From JBEKDJ01 sp050014415 (GTDB lineage: Bacteria; Desulfobacterota; BSN033; UBA1163), in NCBI GenBank assembly GCA_050014415.1, contig JBEKDJ010000037.1, positions 1 to 24,364 on the forward strand: 24,364 nucleotides of DNA. Reading direction: 5' to 3'. Below, piece after piece: positions 1 to 6,819 of this stretch (its first letter is position 1; every line of letters begins with the position of its first letter). Below the pieces are notes generated by a model. The model worked only from the letters and a program-made list of their open reading frames with translations, was not told the DNA's origin and searched no databases. The position numbers and the translations under genes were made by a program.

Positions 1-231
1 ATGTCCCGCCCAGTGGCGGGATCCCCCGGATCAAGTCCGGGGCAGGCTTGGCTCGAAGCGTTGCGCGGAGGTTCATCCCGGCCCTTCGGCGGGGCTTCCT
101 TCAGACGGTCGGTCGCCCTTCCACCCTTGCCTTCGACTCGTACTTTTGGTAGTATTTATTACCATGAACACCATAGGTTCTCGTACAGGGGACTTTCACC
201 CCATAAGCTCACGCCCATGCCGGGCGTACAC
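1..231 (-). ncRNA. 5' part of a group IIC-type self-splicing intron, cut by the window edge
   Basis: Read on the minus strand, the sequence begins at 231 with GTGTACGCCCGGCATGGGCG and continues with a GGGGTGAAAGTCCCC stem-loop, then a GGCAAGGGTG segment and CTGAAGGAAGC. These blocks, in this order, are the start of domain I in bacterial group IIC introns such as the one from Oceanobacillus iheyensis. The GUGUACG 5' end fits the GUGYG rule. Downstream domains and any reverse transcriptase would lie left of the window. From about 45 down to 1 the text changes to hairpin-rich sequence resembling a dispersed genomic repeat, so the intron may be interrupted or truncated. The apparent plus-strand ORF over 1-318 is a by-product of this element. 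Confidence 0.75.
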
Positions 232-236
232 AAATC

Positions 237-270
237 AATCAACCCGACGCAGAATAGCGTCGGGTTGATT
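237..270 (-). terminator. Perfect 14-bp hairpin abutting the intron 5' end
   Basis: Positions 237-250 and 257-270 are perfect reverse complements (AATCAACCCGACGC) around the loop AGAATA. On the minus strand the stem is followed by GATTT and then the intron 5' end. Group IIC introns are known to insert just downstream of terminator hairpins, so this stem was probably the insertion target. No minus-strand gene lies directly to the right for it to terminate. Confidence 0.65.
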
Positions 271-340
271 TGCGCGGGTGGTTGCCTGAGCGGGTTATTT
301 CAGTCGTTATCTCATTAAATTGTGAAAGAAATATCGAACT

Positions 341-946
341 ATGGAAATAAACTTGATGGAATTGGAACCGAGACATGCTCATGATCTCCTTACAAGTGCC
401 ATAATACCCCGACCTATTGCTTGGGTATCCACGATTAATGAAGACGGCCAGGCTAATCTGGCTCCTTTCAGTTTTTTCACTGGTGTATCATGGTCACCTC
501 CTATCCTTGCATTTTCAGTGGTCAACCGATCAGACGGAACTATGAAAGACACGGTGATAAACATTCGAGAGGTCCCAGAGTTTGTTGTAAACATTGTCTC
601 GGTGAATCTCCTTTCCATCATGGAGTTCTCGGCTAAACCATTACCTTATGGAAGCGATAAGCATTCAATAAAAGGGATCCATTGGATTCCCAGCAAAAAG
701 ATAAAGCCTTACCGGGTTCAGGAAGCTAAGATTTCATTTGAATGTACTCTGGAACGTATAGTTACTGTTAGTGAAGGACCGGATGCAGGAAATTTGATTC
801 TTGGTCGGATACAGCTTGTTCATGTGCGAGATGATTTATTGAAGAATGAAAGAGAGGTTGATTGGCTTGGTCTGGATGCTCTTGGTCGGCTCAGCGGTAA
901 CCGGTATTGTGCCGTCCGTTCGGTTATTGAAAGCGAAACAAACTAG
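341..946 (+). CDS. Flavin reductase-like (FMN-binding split barrel) protein
   Basis: A 201-residue protein of the flavin reductase / DIM6-NTAB family. The sequence shows the family pattern: a near N-terminal PRPIAWVST strand, then NLAPFSFFTGVSWSPPILAFS, then KDT and a VVNIV strand. It probably binds FMN in the cytoplasm and passes electrons from NAD(P)H to flavin or a partner oxidoreductase; the substrate cannot be told. Length is usual for the family. The ATG at 341 has only a weak upstream GAAAG. The gene stands alone, with its stop six bases before an attC-like palindrome, which is the layout of an integron cassette. The family call is firm; the cassette origin is inference. Confidence 0.85.
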   Translation: MEINLMELEPRHAHDLLTSAIIPRPIAWVSTINEDGQANLAPFSFFTGVSWSPPILAFSVVNRSDGTMKDTVINIREVPEFVVNIVSVNLLSIMEFSAKPLPYGSDKHSIKGIHWIPSKKIKPYRVQEAKISFECTLERIVTVSEGPDAGNLILGRIQLVHVRDDLLKNEREVDWLGLDALGRLSGNRYCAVRSVIESETN

Positions 947-951
947 GAGAG

Positions 952-1025
952 AGATAACATCATGCTTTACTCGGACTGGTGCTCCGCTACCGCTCCGCAC
1001 CAGCCGGTAAGCATGGCCGTTAAAC
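952..1025. other. attC-like recombination site A
   Basis: An imperfect palindrome begins six bases after the flavin reductase stop. The right end GTTAAAC (1019-1025) matches the integron core-site consensus GTTRRRY, and the left end carries the matching TAAC (955-958). Inner arms ATGCTT/AAGCAT and CTGGTGC/GCACCAG pair, with unpaired bases between them. The next ORF starts 14 bases after the right core site. The left core is degenerate, so this is a candidate. Confidence 0.5.
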
Positions 1026-1038
1026 CCAGGAGACAAAA

Positions 1039-1449
1039 ATGAAAAGAAAAATCATGGTCACAATACTGGTACTATTCCAAGTGATGTGTGCCCTAACTGT
1101 CTTTGCGGATAATATTATGATAAAGAATGGCAGACTCGACATTGAAAAAGTGACGGTTCTGACCCTCACAGACGAGCAATTGCTTACAGTTGAAACGAAA
1201 AGAGTTGTATTTTTGTCAAAAGCACAGCAAACAATTCTTAAGAAGGAAGCTAATGTCGCACCAACGGTGCTTTCTATAATTTCTCTAAAAAGAGCAAAGA
1301 ACGGTATACATCCGTGCTTTGAATACAATTTCGCTTTTTGGTTCGCCCCAAATAGAATCGAAGTTCCGCATATGTTCCTGGTTTCCGACAGAGAAGCAAT
1401 TAGAAGAGCTGATGAGCTCGATGAAACGTTACAGGAACCTGAACATTAA
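1039..1449 (+). CDS. Small secreted hypothetical protein
   Basis: A 136-residue protein of unknown function. It opens with a lysine/arginine-containing start, a hydrophobic stretch over residues 6-20, and a likely signal peptidase I site after VFA, leaving a mature part of about 112 residues that would be periplasmic or extracellular. An AGGAG motif lies 8 bases before the ATG. The rest is lysine-rich with alternating hydrophobic residues and one cysteine near residue 93; no family is recognised. It sits between attC-like sites A and B, as a small gene-cassette protein would. No signs of frameshift. Confidence 0.6.
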   Translation: MKRKIMVTILVLFQVMCALTVFADNIMIKNGRLDIEKVTVLTLTDEQLLTVETKRVVFLSKAQQTILKKEANVAPTVLSIISLKRAKNGIHPCFEYNFAFWFAPNRIEVPHMFLVSDREAIRRADELDETLQEPEH

Positions 1450-1458
1450 AGAATCTTG

Positions 1459-1524
1459 GTCTAACTTGTCGCTGAAGCGGGACGCGGCAAAAACCCGCCG
1501 CACCTCTTAGCTCAACCGTTGAGG
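1459..1524. other. attC-like recombination site B
   Basis: The left core GTCTAAC (1459-1465) fits RYYYAAC exactly. The right side ends in CCGTTGAGG (core at 1518-1524, last base off consensus). Inner arms TTG / CAA, GCT-AAG and GCGGC / GCCGC pair across an AAAAACCC loop. The site begins nine bases after the stop of the secreted protein gene. Its left two thirds resemble site C (5816 onward), including the coding-like TCGCTNAAG and CGGCAAAA blocks, as attC sites from one integron often do. Confidence 0.6.
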
Positions 1525-1917
1525 CTGTAGAAGAAGTCTTAAAAGCATGGTAATATCGCCATATACTCGATAGTACGACAGCAAGAGACCGCTGAGTAAG
1601 AAGAGGAGAGATATGGCGAGATACAAAGAGTATGATTATTCCCAGGGGAAGTTCGTACCGATACACTTTGACAAACAGATCCTGAGCAGAAGTTTTAGGT
1701 GATCGAGTATTGCGGTAAGAAATAGGTTACGAAAATAAGAACATTGCACAAAGGATCGCAAAAAGTTACGATGACAGAAAATAACTTCCTATTTTTAATC
1801 CCGCAGAAGAAGCAGTTTTTAAAAAAAGACTTTTTCTACAGAGAGAAGTCGATACTATTGCAAAATCGTCTTGATTAGTTGTTTTATATAACCACTTAAA
1901 AAGAAAAGGAGGATCAA
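1525..1917. other. Gene-poor stretch with transposase debris
   Basis: No intact gene is seen. The stretch holds a short transposase fragment (1613-1702) and, in the frame from about 1727, two stop-broken runs with protein-like composition that I cannot assign. It ends with the ribosome binding site AAAAGGAGG before the SnoaL-like gene at 1918. It looks like decayed mobile DNA between two genes. Confidence 0.55.
1613..1702 (+). pseudogene. N-terminal fragment of an IS1182-like transposase
   Basis: A ribosome binding site (GAGGAGAG) precedes an ATG that opens a 29-codon frame starting MARYKEYDYSQGKF and reaching FDKQIL before a TGA. This is the characteristic N-terminus of IS1182/DUF772-type transposases, which normally run on for over 400 residues. 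Nothing downstream continues the family in any frame I could read, so most of the gene is lost. It marks a past insertion next to the cassette-like units. Assignment rests on a short match from memory. Confidence 0.6.
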
Positions 1918-2547
1918 ATGGCTACATTGGAGGAACTGCAGGTGAGGATTCAACGATTGGATGATATCAAGCAGATAGAACAGTTACAAAAGATCTATGG
2001 CTATTATCAAGATTATGGTGAATGGCAAAAGATAGTCGACCTGTTTGCCGATAGCGAGCCATCAGTTGAGGAAGCAGACCGTGGCGTCTATAAGGGCAAA
2101 GAAGGCCTAAAGAGATATTACATAGACCTCCTGGGAAACGGTCTGAACAAGCCGCGGAGACCGGGATGGTTGTCTATTCTCTTTCAACTTCAAGGGGTGG
2201 TTACTGTGGACCCCAGTGGCAAGACCGCCAGGGGAAGGTGGTACGGTATGGGAATGGAGGCCAAACCCACTGCTTCTCTGCATGAAGGCGACCTCAGACA
2301 AACCTGGATCAATGGCATCTATGAAAATGAATATGTCAAAGAAGGCGGGAAATGGAAGATTAAGAAACTCCATTTTAATCTCACCTTCCGTACGCCTTAT
2401 GAGGATGGTTGGCTAAAGGTGCCGGTGGTAGGGCAGAATGGGCCGGATCCGGTTGTGAAGCCCGATGCGCCACCCACCTCCTACGCCCCTTACCCTTCCG
2501 GGTACCATGTCCCGGTCCACTTTAAACATCCGGTGACCGGAAAGTAG
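1918..2547 (+). CDS. SnoaL-like (NTF2-fold) protein, paralogue 1
   Basis: A 209-residue protein. The N-terminal helix (LDDIKQIEQLQKIYGYYQDYGEW), the VDLFADSEPSVEEADRGVYKG segment, GRWYGMGMEA and the ENEYVKEGGKWKIKKLHF strand are typical of SnoaL-like NTF2-fold proteins, which include cyclases, dehydratases such as BaiE, and isomerases. The last 50 residues (PYEDGWLKVPVVGQNGP, then a proline/tyrosine-rich tail) are an extension shared with the paralogues at 2599 and 8208. The substrate is unknown. The start has a strong AAAAGGAGG six bases upstream. It is probably cotranscribed with the next gene, 51 bases downstream. Fold call is good; enzymatic role is not established. Confidence 0.8.
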   Translation: MATLEELQVRIQRLDDIKQIEQLQKIYGYYQDYGEWQKIVDLFADSEPSVEEADRGVYKGKEGLKRYYIDLLGNGLNKPRRPGWLSILFQLQGVVTVDPSGKTARGRWYGMGMEAKPTASLHEGDLRQTWINGIYENEYVKEGGKWKIKKLHFNLTFRTPYEDGWLKVPVVGQNGPDPVVKPDAPPTSYAPYPSGYHVPVHFKHPVTGK

Positions 2548-2598
2548 ATCCCCCGGAAAATCTGAATCGCTGATGAGAAGGAGAAAAGGAGGTATTCC

Positions 2599-3276
2599 AT
2601 GAATCTGAAAGAACTAGAGACAGAAGTGACTCGTTTAGAGGATATTCATGAGATAGAGAATCTAGAGAGGATATACGGCTACTATTTTGACACCAGGAAG
2701 ATGAAGGAGATCGTAGACCTTTTTTCAGAGGATACGGAATCCGTGGAGATTGAGAGCCATGGTCAATTCCTGGGCAAGGAAGGAGTCAGAAAAATGTACT
2801 TGCAGGGTGCCGGCGGAGAAAGTCAAACCGAGCCTGGCAAGCCCACCACACCCTCCAGACCTAGAAGTGTCGGGGGTGGTACCATCATTATTCAAATAGG
2901 TGGGGTAATTACCTTGGCCCCTGATGGAAAGACAGCGAAAGGAAGATGGCATACATGGCTGGCAGAGACCTTTCCTTTTGCAGGTGTTCTGGGACAATAC
3001 TGGCTGCATGGGTATTATGAGAATGAATTCATGAAAGAAAACGGGAAGTGGCTTTTCAAGAAATTGTTCTGGAATACCACGTTCTATACCCGTTTCGAAA
3101 CGGGCTGGTTGGTACAACCGATCGTCGGCTTCCTGCCCATGCCCAACCCGGACCATCCGCCTACTGCTTTTTATCCTTACCCCTCCGGTTATCATTTCCC
3201 CTATTCTTTCCCGCACCCTATTACCGGAGAGGTTGATAAGCCTATCTTTCAATACCAGCATCCCATGGCCGTGTAA
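2599..3276 (+). CDS. SnoaL-like (NTF2-fold) protein, paralogue 2
   Basis: A 225-residue paralogue of the preceding gene, with the same opening (LEDIHEIENLERIYGYYFD), a VDLFSEDTESVEIESHGQF segment, GRWHTWLAETF, ENEFMKENGKWLFKKLFW and the same tyrosine/proline-rich tail (PPTAFYPYPSGYH). It carries a glycine-rich insert near residues 70-95 (GGESQTEPGKP to GGGTIII) that the other two copies lack, and a longer C-terminus. AAAGGAGG sits six bases before the ATG. It likely forms a two-gene unit with paralogue 1, perhaps a hetero-oligomer or two steps on related substrates. No catalytic residues can be named safely. Confidence 0.8.
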   Translation: MNLKELETEVTRLEDIHEIENLERIYGYYFDTRKMKEIVDLFSEDTESVEIESHGQFLGKEGVRKMYLQGAGGESQTEPGKPTTPSRPRSVGGGTIIIQIGGVITLAPDGKTAKGRWHTWLAETFPFAGVLGQYWLHGYYENEFMKENGKWLFKKLFWNTTFYTRFETGWLVQPIVGFLPMPNPDHPPTAFYPYPSGYHFPYSFPHPITGEVDKPIFQYQHPMAV

Positions 3277-3333
3277 GGAAGAGGTGAAAACAGCTTCGGG
3301 AGAATTAATCCTAAGATAGCTGCTGATAAAGGT

Positions 3334-3359
3334 TGGAGGAAGAATCGTTCTTTCCTCCA
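3334..3359. terminator. Hairpin between convergent genes
   Basis: TGGAGGA-AGAA (3334-3344) pairs with TTCT-TTCCTCCA (3348-3359) around TCG, with one bulge. It lies between the plus-strand SnoaL pair and the minus-strand SDR gene and could stop transcription from the left. There is no clean T run after it. The remaining 3360-3525 shows no gene. Confidence 0.4.
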
Positions 3360-3525
3360 CCCCTTCGTTAATTAAAAAGGCAAGGTATTTCAGACAAAGA
3401 GAAGATACTTATCCGGAGATCACTCGTGAACAATATCAACGGATGAAAGAGCTCTCTATTTGCCGACCATCATCTTGAAAAGCCATTAGATATTGAATTC
3501 ATGACACCCTTTGTTGAAATCGGGA

Positions 3526-4350
3526 CTATTTCTGTTCTTGCCGATCCGGGAAGACAGTGCTTATGGCTGCTCCGTTAGCATCGACAATGGATGTGCCGCC
3601 ATCTGCGACCAGGACTCCCCCGGTTAATAATGATGAGTCCTCGCTGGCCAGGAAACTGCAAATACTGGCGATCTCATCAGGACTTCCGATCCGGCGAAGC
3701 GGTGAAAAAGAGGTGAATTTTTCAAAAATCCAATTGAGATCTTTACCCAGCATTTGTGCCAGCGGACGCGTATTATTTTCAAACATCGGTGTTCTGATTG
3801 CCCCCGGGCAGATAACGTTGCATCGAATATTAACAGGGCCATATTCTACGGCGACCGCTTGACTGAGCGAAATCAGACCCCCTTTTGAGGAAGAGTATGC
3901 CGCCCTGCCTGCTATATAGCGTAACCCGGAAAGAGAAGAGATATTCACGATTGAACCTCCTCCGGCTTTTATCATATGGGGTATGGCAGTCTTCATCGTT
4001 AGATACGGCCCAGTGAGATTGACTTCGTGAATCCTGTGCCAAAGACTGGTGTCAGCATCGACGACACTTCCGGGGGGGTCTATCCCAGCGCTGTTCACCA
4101 GTATATCGATCTTGTCCCCGATGGCCAGGGTAGTCTCAACCATATGTTCGACATCTTTGAGGCTAGTCACATCTCCGGCACAAGTCACGAGCGATCCGGA
4201 GGGTAAGGAACCGGCCGTCTGCTCCAGAGCGTCCTGCGCAATATCGGCCATACACACCTTCGCCCCATCAGCCAAAAATCGCTTTGCAGTCGCGGCGCCA
4301 ATACCGCTACCTGCTCCTGTAATCAAAGCAACTTTTCCATTCAGATCCAT
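3526..4350 (-). CDS. Short-chain dehydrogenase/reductase (SDR), NAD-type
   Basis: A 274-residue classical SDR. From the chosen start the TGAGSGIG cofactor loop is at residues 11-18, Asp36 ends the second strand (favouring NAD(H)), NSAG is at 86-89, and the catalytic set is Asn111, Ser139, Tyr152 and Lys156. It oxidises an alcohol or reduces a carbonyl; the substrate is unknown, though steroid, acyl or cyclic alcohols are usual for the group. The ATG at 4350 is chosen because AAGGAG lies seven bases upstream; an in-frame extension to 4410 has no such site. It is transcribed away from the HAD gene and converges on the SnoaL pair. Confidence 0.9.
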   Translation of the reverse strand: MDLNGKVALITGAGSGIGAATAKRFLADGAKVCMADIAQDALEQTAGSLPSGSLVTCAGDVTSLKDVEHMVETTLAIGDKIDILVNSAGIDPPGSVVDADTSLWHRIHEVNLTGPYLTMKTAIPHMIKAGGGSIVNISSLSGLRYIAGRAAYSSSKGGLISLSQAVAVEYGPVNIRCNVICPGAIRTPMFENNTRPLAQMLGKDLNWIFEKFTSFSPLRRIGSPDEIASICSFLASEDSSLLTGGVLVADGGTSIVDANGAAISTVFPDRQEQK

Positions 4351-4561
4351 TCTTGAGTCTCCTTTTATCGTATTCGAGGGTGGAATAAAATGCATCAAAT
4401 TGAAACCCAATTAAGGGGACATCTTCGCGTTGCATTCAAGAGGATATATTGTCTTTGCTTAAACACTGTTCGATAATATACGAAGTTCGTTTTTACCCGG
4501 TATTGTAGAGCAAAACGAAACATAAGGCAACAAAATATCAAATTTCACAAGATTCCTCCTA

Positions 4562-4590
4562 TTGTTTTCATAAAATGCTTATGATATCTT
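4562..4590 (+). promoter_or_regulatory. Possible sigma-70 promoter before the HAD cassette-like gene
   Basis: TTGTTT (4562-4567) and TATCTT (4585-4590) are 17 bases apart in an AT-rich stretch, and would drive the HAD and Cdd1-like genes. Matches to consensus are moderate. The rest of 4351-4656 contains no gene. Confidence 0.35.
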
Positions 4591-4630
4591 GATAGAAAAG
4601 TAAATCCGTATACTCATTGTTGAGTGGGCC

Positions 4631-4637
4631 GTTAGGT
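4631..4637 (+). other. Isolated integron-type core site (GTTRRRY)
   Basis: GTTAGGT, preceded by GGGCC, fits the integron core-site consensus and lies 19 bases before the HAD start codon, where the 5' boundary of a cassette would be. I find no matching left half within 80 bases upstream, so it could be an attI-like or residual site. A seven-base consensus can occur by chance. Confidence 0.3.
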
Positions 4638-4656
4638 CGCGACGAATCGTTCAAGA

Positions 4657-5313
4657 ATGCAACGCCAATTCCAGGCCATCATCTTTGATTTTGATTACAC
4701 CTTGGCTGACTCTTCCAAAGGGGCAGTGGAGTGTATCAATTTTGCGCTAAACAGCTTGGGATTGCCGACCACCTCACCTGAAGCCATATATCAAACTATA
4801 GGTTTGTCTCTCGCCGATACGTTGGTGAAACTCACTGGTCAAGCATCTCCAGCCCAGAGCAAAGAATTTGCCAGGTTGTTTGCAACGCGTGCTGATGAGG
4901 TGATGGCCGCGTTAACAGTTCTATATGAAACCGTGCCACCGACGGTACATCGATTGAAGAAACACGGCTTGAAATTGGGAATTGTCTCAACCAAATTTCG
5001 GTATCGAATAGAAGGCATATTGACACGGGATAATTTGCTTGATGCCTTTGATGTGGTCATCGGGGGAGAAGATGTCACTCAGCACAAGCCCAATCCCGAA
5101 GGGCTGCAAAGAGCGAAAGAGCGATTAAACAGTTTATTCTCGCAGACGTTGTATATAGGAGATAGCGTCATAGATGCGGAGACAGCGCAACGGGGTGATA
5201 TACCGTTTGTGGCTGTTCTCTCTGGTGTAACGCCACGGGAAGAATTTGGCCGCTACACGGTTGCAGGCATTGTGGAGAACCTGTCTCAATTGGCTGAGTG
5301 GCTGTTAGATTGA
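4657..5313 (+). CDS. HAD-family phosphatase, phosphoglycolate phosphatase-like
   Basis: A 218-residue HAD hydrolase. All four motifs are present: DFDYT (nucleophile Asp11, acid/base Asp13), Ser111 in VSTK, Lys144 in HKPNPEG, and GDSVID (Asp169, Asp173). A helical cap between residues 20 and 90 places it in the cap-I group with Gph and PGMB-like enzymes. It would dephosphorylate a small metabolite in the cytoplasm; which one is unclear. There is no good ribosome binding site before the ATG. The gene is bracketed by a core site at 4631 and attC-like site D eight bases after its stop, making it the most cassette-like gene here. Confidence 0.88.
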   Translation: MQRQFQAIIFDFDYTLADSSKGAVECINFALNSLGLPTTSPEAIYQTIGLSLADTLVKLTGQASPAQSKEFARLFATRADEVMAALTVLYETVPPTVHRLKKHGLKLGIVSTKFRYRIEGILTRDNLLDAFDVVIGGEDVTQHKPNPEGLQRAKERLNSLFSQTLYIGDSVIDAETAQRGDIPFVAVLSGVTPREEFGRYTVAGIVENLSQLAEWLLD

Positions 5314-5320
5314 TGAGCCC

Positions 5321-5380
5321 ACCCAACAACCACTTCCAGCCGACACGCTCCGCGTGCGGCTGAAGCGCGTGCCGTTGGGA
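5321..5380. other. attC-like recombination site D (best formed)
   Basis: The left core ACCCAAC (5321-5327, fits RYYYAAC) pairs with the right core GTTGGGA (5374-5380; six of seven bases fit, and CCCAAC/GTTGGG pairs). Inside, CTTC-C-AGCCG pairs with CGGCTGAAG, leaving a single unpaired C on the left arm, as real attC sites have in their L'' box. The tip is CACGC-TCC-GCGTG. It starts eight bases after the HAD stop. This is a textbook attC layout of 60 bp. Confidence 0.75.
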
Positions 5381-5480
5381 GGTGAAATGAAATGATAGAT
5401 CTGAGTCAGGTGACATATTGTCGGAAGGGAAATGGGGTTAAATCTTTAATCTTGACATAGCTGGTTGGAGGAGAGCTTCT

Positions 5481-5867
5481 ATGCGGTTGCTCTTGATACA
5501 AATTGAAAGTAAAGTCAAAGATAAAGATTTGAATCCAATCTTTCCGCTTATGAATAAATCGATACAAGACTTACAGAAGATTCCAGGTGTGGGCAGGAGC
5601 ATAGCTCAGGATTTAAATGATTTAGGTGTTCGGTATGTCAAAGATTTAAGAAATCGCAATCCAGAAAGATTGTATCAGAAACTATGTCTCCTACGAGGCC
5701 AACACATAGACCGTTGTGTTCTCTATGTGTTTCGGTGTGCAATCTATTTTGCCAAAGAGAAGCAACACGAACCGCATTGGCTGAAGTGGTGGAATTGGAA
5801 AGACAATAAAATGAAGCCTAACAAATCGCTTAAGAGAGATACGGCAAAAGGCCGCCACGTCACTTAG
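5481..5867 (+). CDS. Cdd1-like helix-hairpin-helix protein
   Basis: A 128-residue protein whose residues about 24-110 match the Cdd1 (pathogenicity locus) family: LQKIPGVGRSIAQDLNDLG is a helix-hairpin-helix element, followed by DLRNRNPERLYQKLC, HIDRCVLYVFRCAIYFA and LKWWNWKD. Its function is unknown; the helix-hairpin-helix hints at DNA contact. The GGAGG before the ATG at 5481 supports this start, which adds about 23 residues to the usual N-terminus (an internal ATG at 5550 would match it but lacks a site). The last 17 or so codons (KPNKSLKRDTAKGRHVT) are translated from attC-like site C, so the natural tail has been replaced by recombination-site sequence. Confidence 0.8.
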   Translation: MRLLLIQIESKVKDKDLNPIFPLMNKSIQDLQKIPGVGRSIAQDLNDLGVRYVKDLRNRNPERLYQKLCLLRGQHIDRCVLYVFRCAIYFAKEKQHEPHWLKWWNWKDNKMKPNKSLKRDTAKGRHVT

Positions 5868-5883
5868 CTTCATCAATCGTGCC
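5816..5883. other. attC-like recombination site C, right core degenerate
   Basis: The left core GCCTAAC (5816-5822) fits RYYYAAC, followed by TCGCTTAAG, CGGCAAAAGGCCG and CTTAGCTTCATCAATCG, which can fold as nested arms. It resembles site B over about 50 bases. The right core should read GTTRRRY but here is close to CGTGCC, so the site may be inactive. It overlaps the 3' end of the Cdd1-like gene and lies 16 bases before the next start codon. Confidence 0.5.
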
Positions 5884-5898
5884 GAAAAAGGATATATA

Positions 5899-6810
5899 AT
5901 GAACCTCTCAGAATTTCTCTCAAACATTAAGAAAACGATTTTGCTCGATGGCGCAATGGGCACCAGTCTTGTTGCGATGGGTCTAATGGATATGGGAGGT
6001 CAGAACAATATCTCACATCCTGACAAGATCTTGGCGATCCATAGGGCATACGCTGAGACTGGCTGCGACATCCTGATCACAAATACCCTAACTATGAATC
6101 GAATCTCCATTGAGACCCACCATGTCGGAGTAGACGTGAAGGAGGTAAATCTGGTTGGGGTACGACTGGCTAAGTCTGCAGCAACCCCCGAGCAGTACGT
6201 GTTGGGAGACATAGGCTCGACCGGACAGATGCTTAAACCCTACGGTAAGTACACGGAAACCGAGTTCTATGAAACCTATAGAGAACAGGCTGAGTATTTG
6301 CGTGAAGGGGGCGTAGACGGTTTCATTGTTGAAACCATGATTGACTTGCGGGAGGCCTTATGTGCAGTCCATGCTTGCAGGGATGCTGCAAAGTTGCCCG
6401 TATTAGCATCGCTTTCCTTCCGGACCACGAAAAAGGGCGGTCGCACAATCATGGGCAACTCAGCTCACGAGGCCGCTGTTGCATTGGCAGAGGCAGGGGT
6501 TGTTGCCGTGGGCGCTAACTGCGGCGATCTTTCCCCGGTTGACACAGCCGTTATTGTAGCCATCATGAAGGAGGCCATCGATCTTCCCATTCTGGCGCAG
6601 CCAAACGCCGGGCGACCGAAATTCATAAACGGCCAGACCCGCTTTGACATGAAGCCAGAGACATTTGCCAAGGGAATCGCTGCGTGTCTTAGTGCTGGTG
6701 CCAAACTGGTCGGAGGGTGTTGTGGCACATTGCCTGAGCACATCCGATGTGTTGCGGAACTTCTCGGCAAGACGAAGAACGATCCAACCAAGGAATCCAG
6801 CCATCGCTAA
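5899..6810 (+). CDS. Homocysteine S-methyltransferase family protein
   Basis: A 303-residue protein of the zinc-dependent homocysteine methyltransferase family (BHMT, MmuM, MetH N-terminal domain). It has the opening LLDGAMGTSL, a NTLTMNR segment, GDIGSTGQM, and the three zinc cysteines: Cys208 in GANCGD and Cys274/Cys275 in GGCCGT. It would move a methyl group to homocysteine, or to a related thiol, from an S-methyl, betaine or corrinoid donor. It is a stand-alone domain, without MetH folate or cobalamin domains. AAGGA precedes the ATG by seven bases. It starts just after attC-like site C and converges with the core-MetE gene, nine bases apart. Donor unknown. Confidence 0.87.
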   Translation: MNLSEFLSNIKKTILLDGAMGTSLVAMGLMDMGGQNNISHPDKILAIHRAYAETGCDILITNTLTMNRISIETHHVGVDVKEVNLVGVRLAKSAATPEQYVLGDIGSTGQMLKPYGKYTETEFYETYREQAEYLREGGVDGFIVETMIDLREALCAVHACRDAAKLPVLASLSFRTTKKGGRTIMGNSAHEAAVALAEAGVVAVGANCGDLSPVDTAVIVAIMKEAIDLPILAQPNAGRPKFINGQTRFDMKPETFAKGIAACLSAGAKLVGGCCGTLPEHIRCVAELLGKTKNDPTKESSHR

Positions 6811-6819
6811 TCATTGACT

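Noticed and set aside
237..270. Hairpin beside the intron as a fifth attC site
   Set aside because: A perfect uninterrupted stem without extrahelical bases or GTTRRRY ends is better explained as a terminator-type target.
1..318. 105-codon open frame at the left edge
   Set aside because: It is the antisense of the group II intron plus a repeat and hairpin; no protein features.
3360..3525. Protein-like run (EDTYPEITREQYQRMKEL) downstream of SnoaL paralogue 2
   Set aside because: Too short, closed by stops, and no family recognised; possibly a gene relic.
4427..4665. 11-bp inverted repeat GCGTTGCATTC / GAATGCAACGC flanking the SDR-HAD gap
   Set aside because: Short, and the right copy overlaps the HAD start; could be chance.
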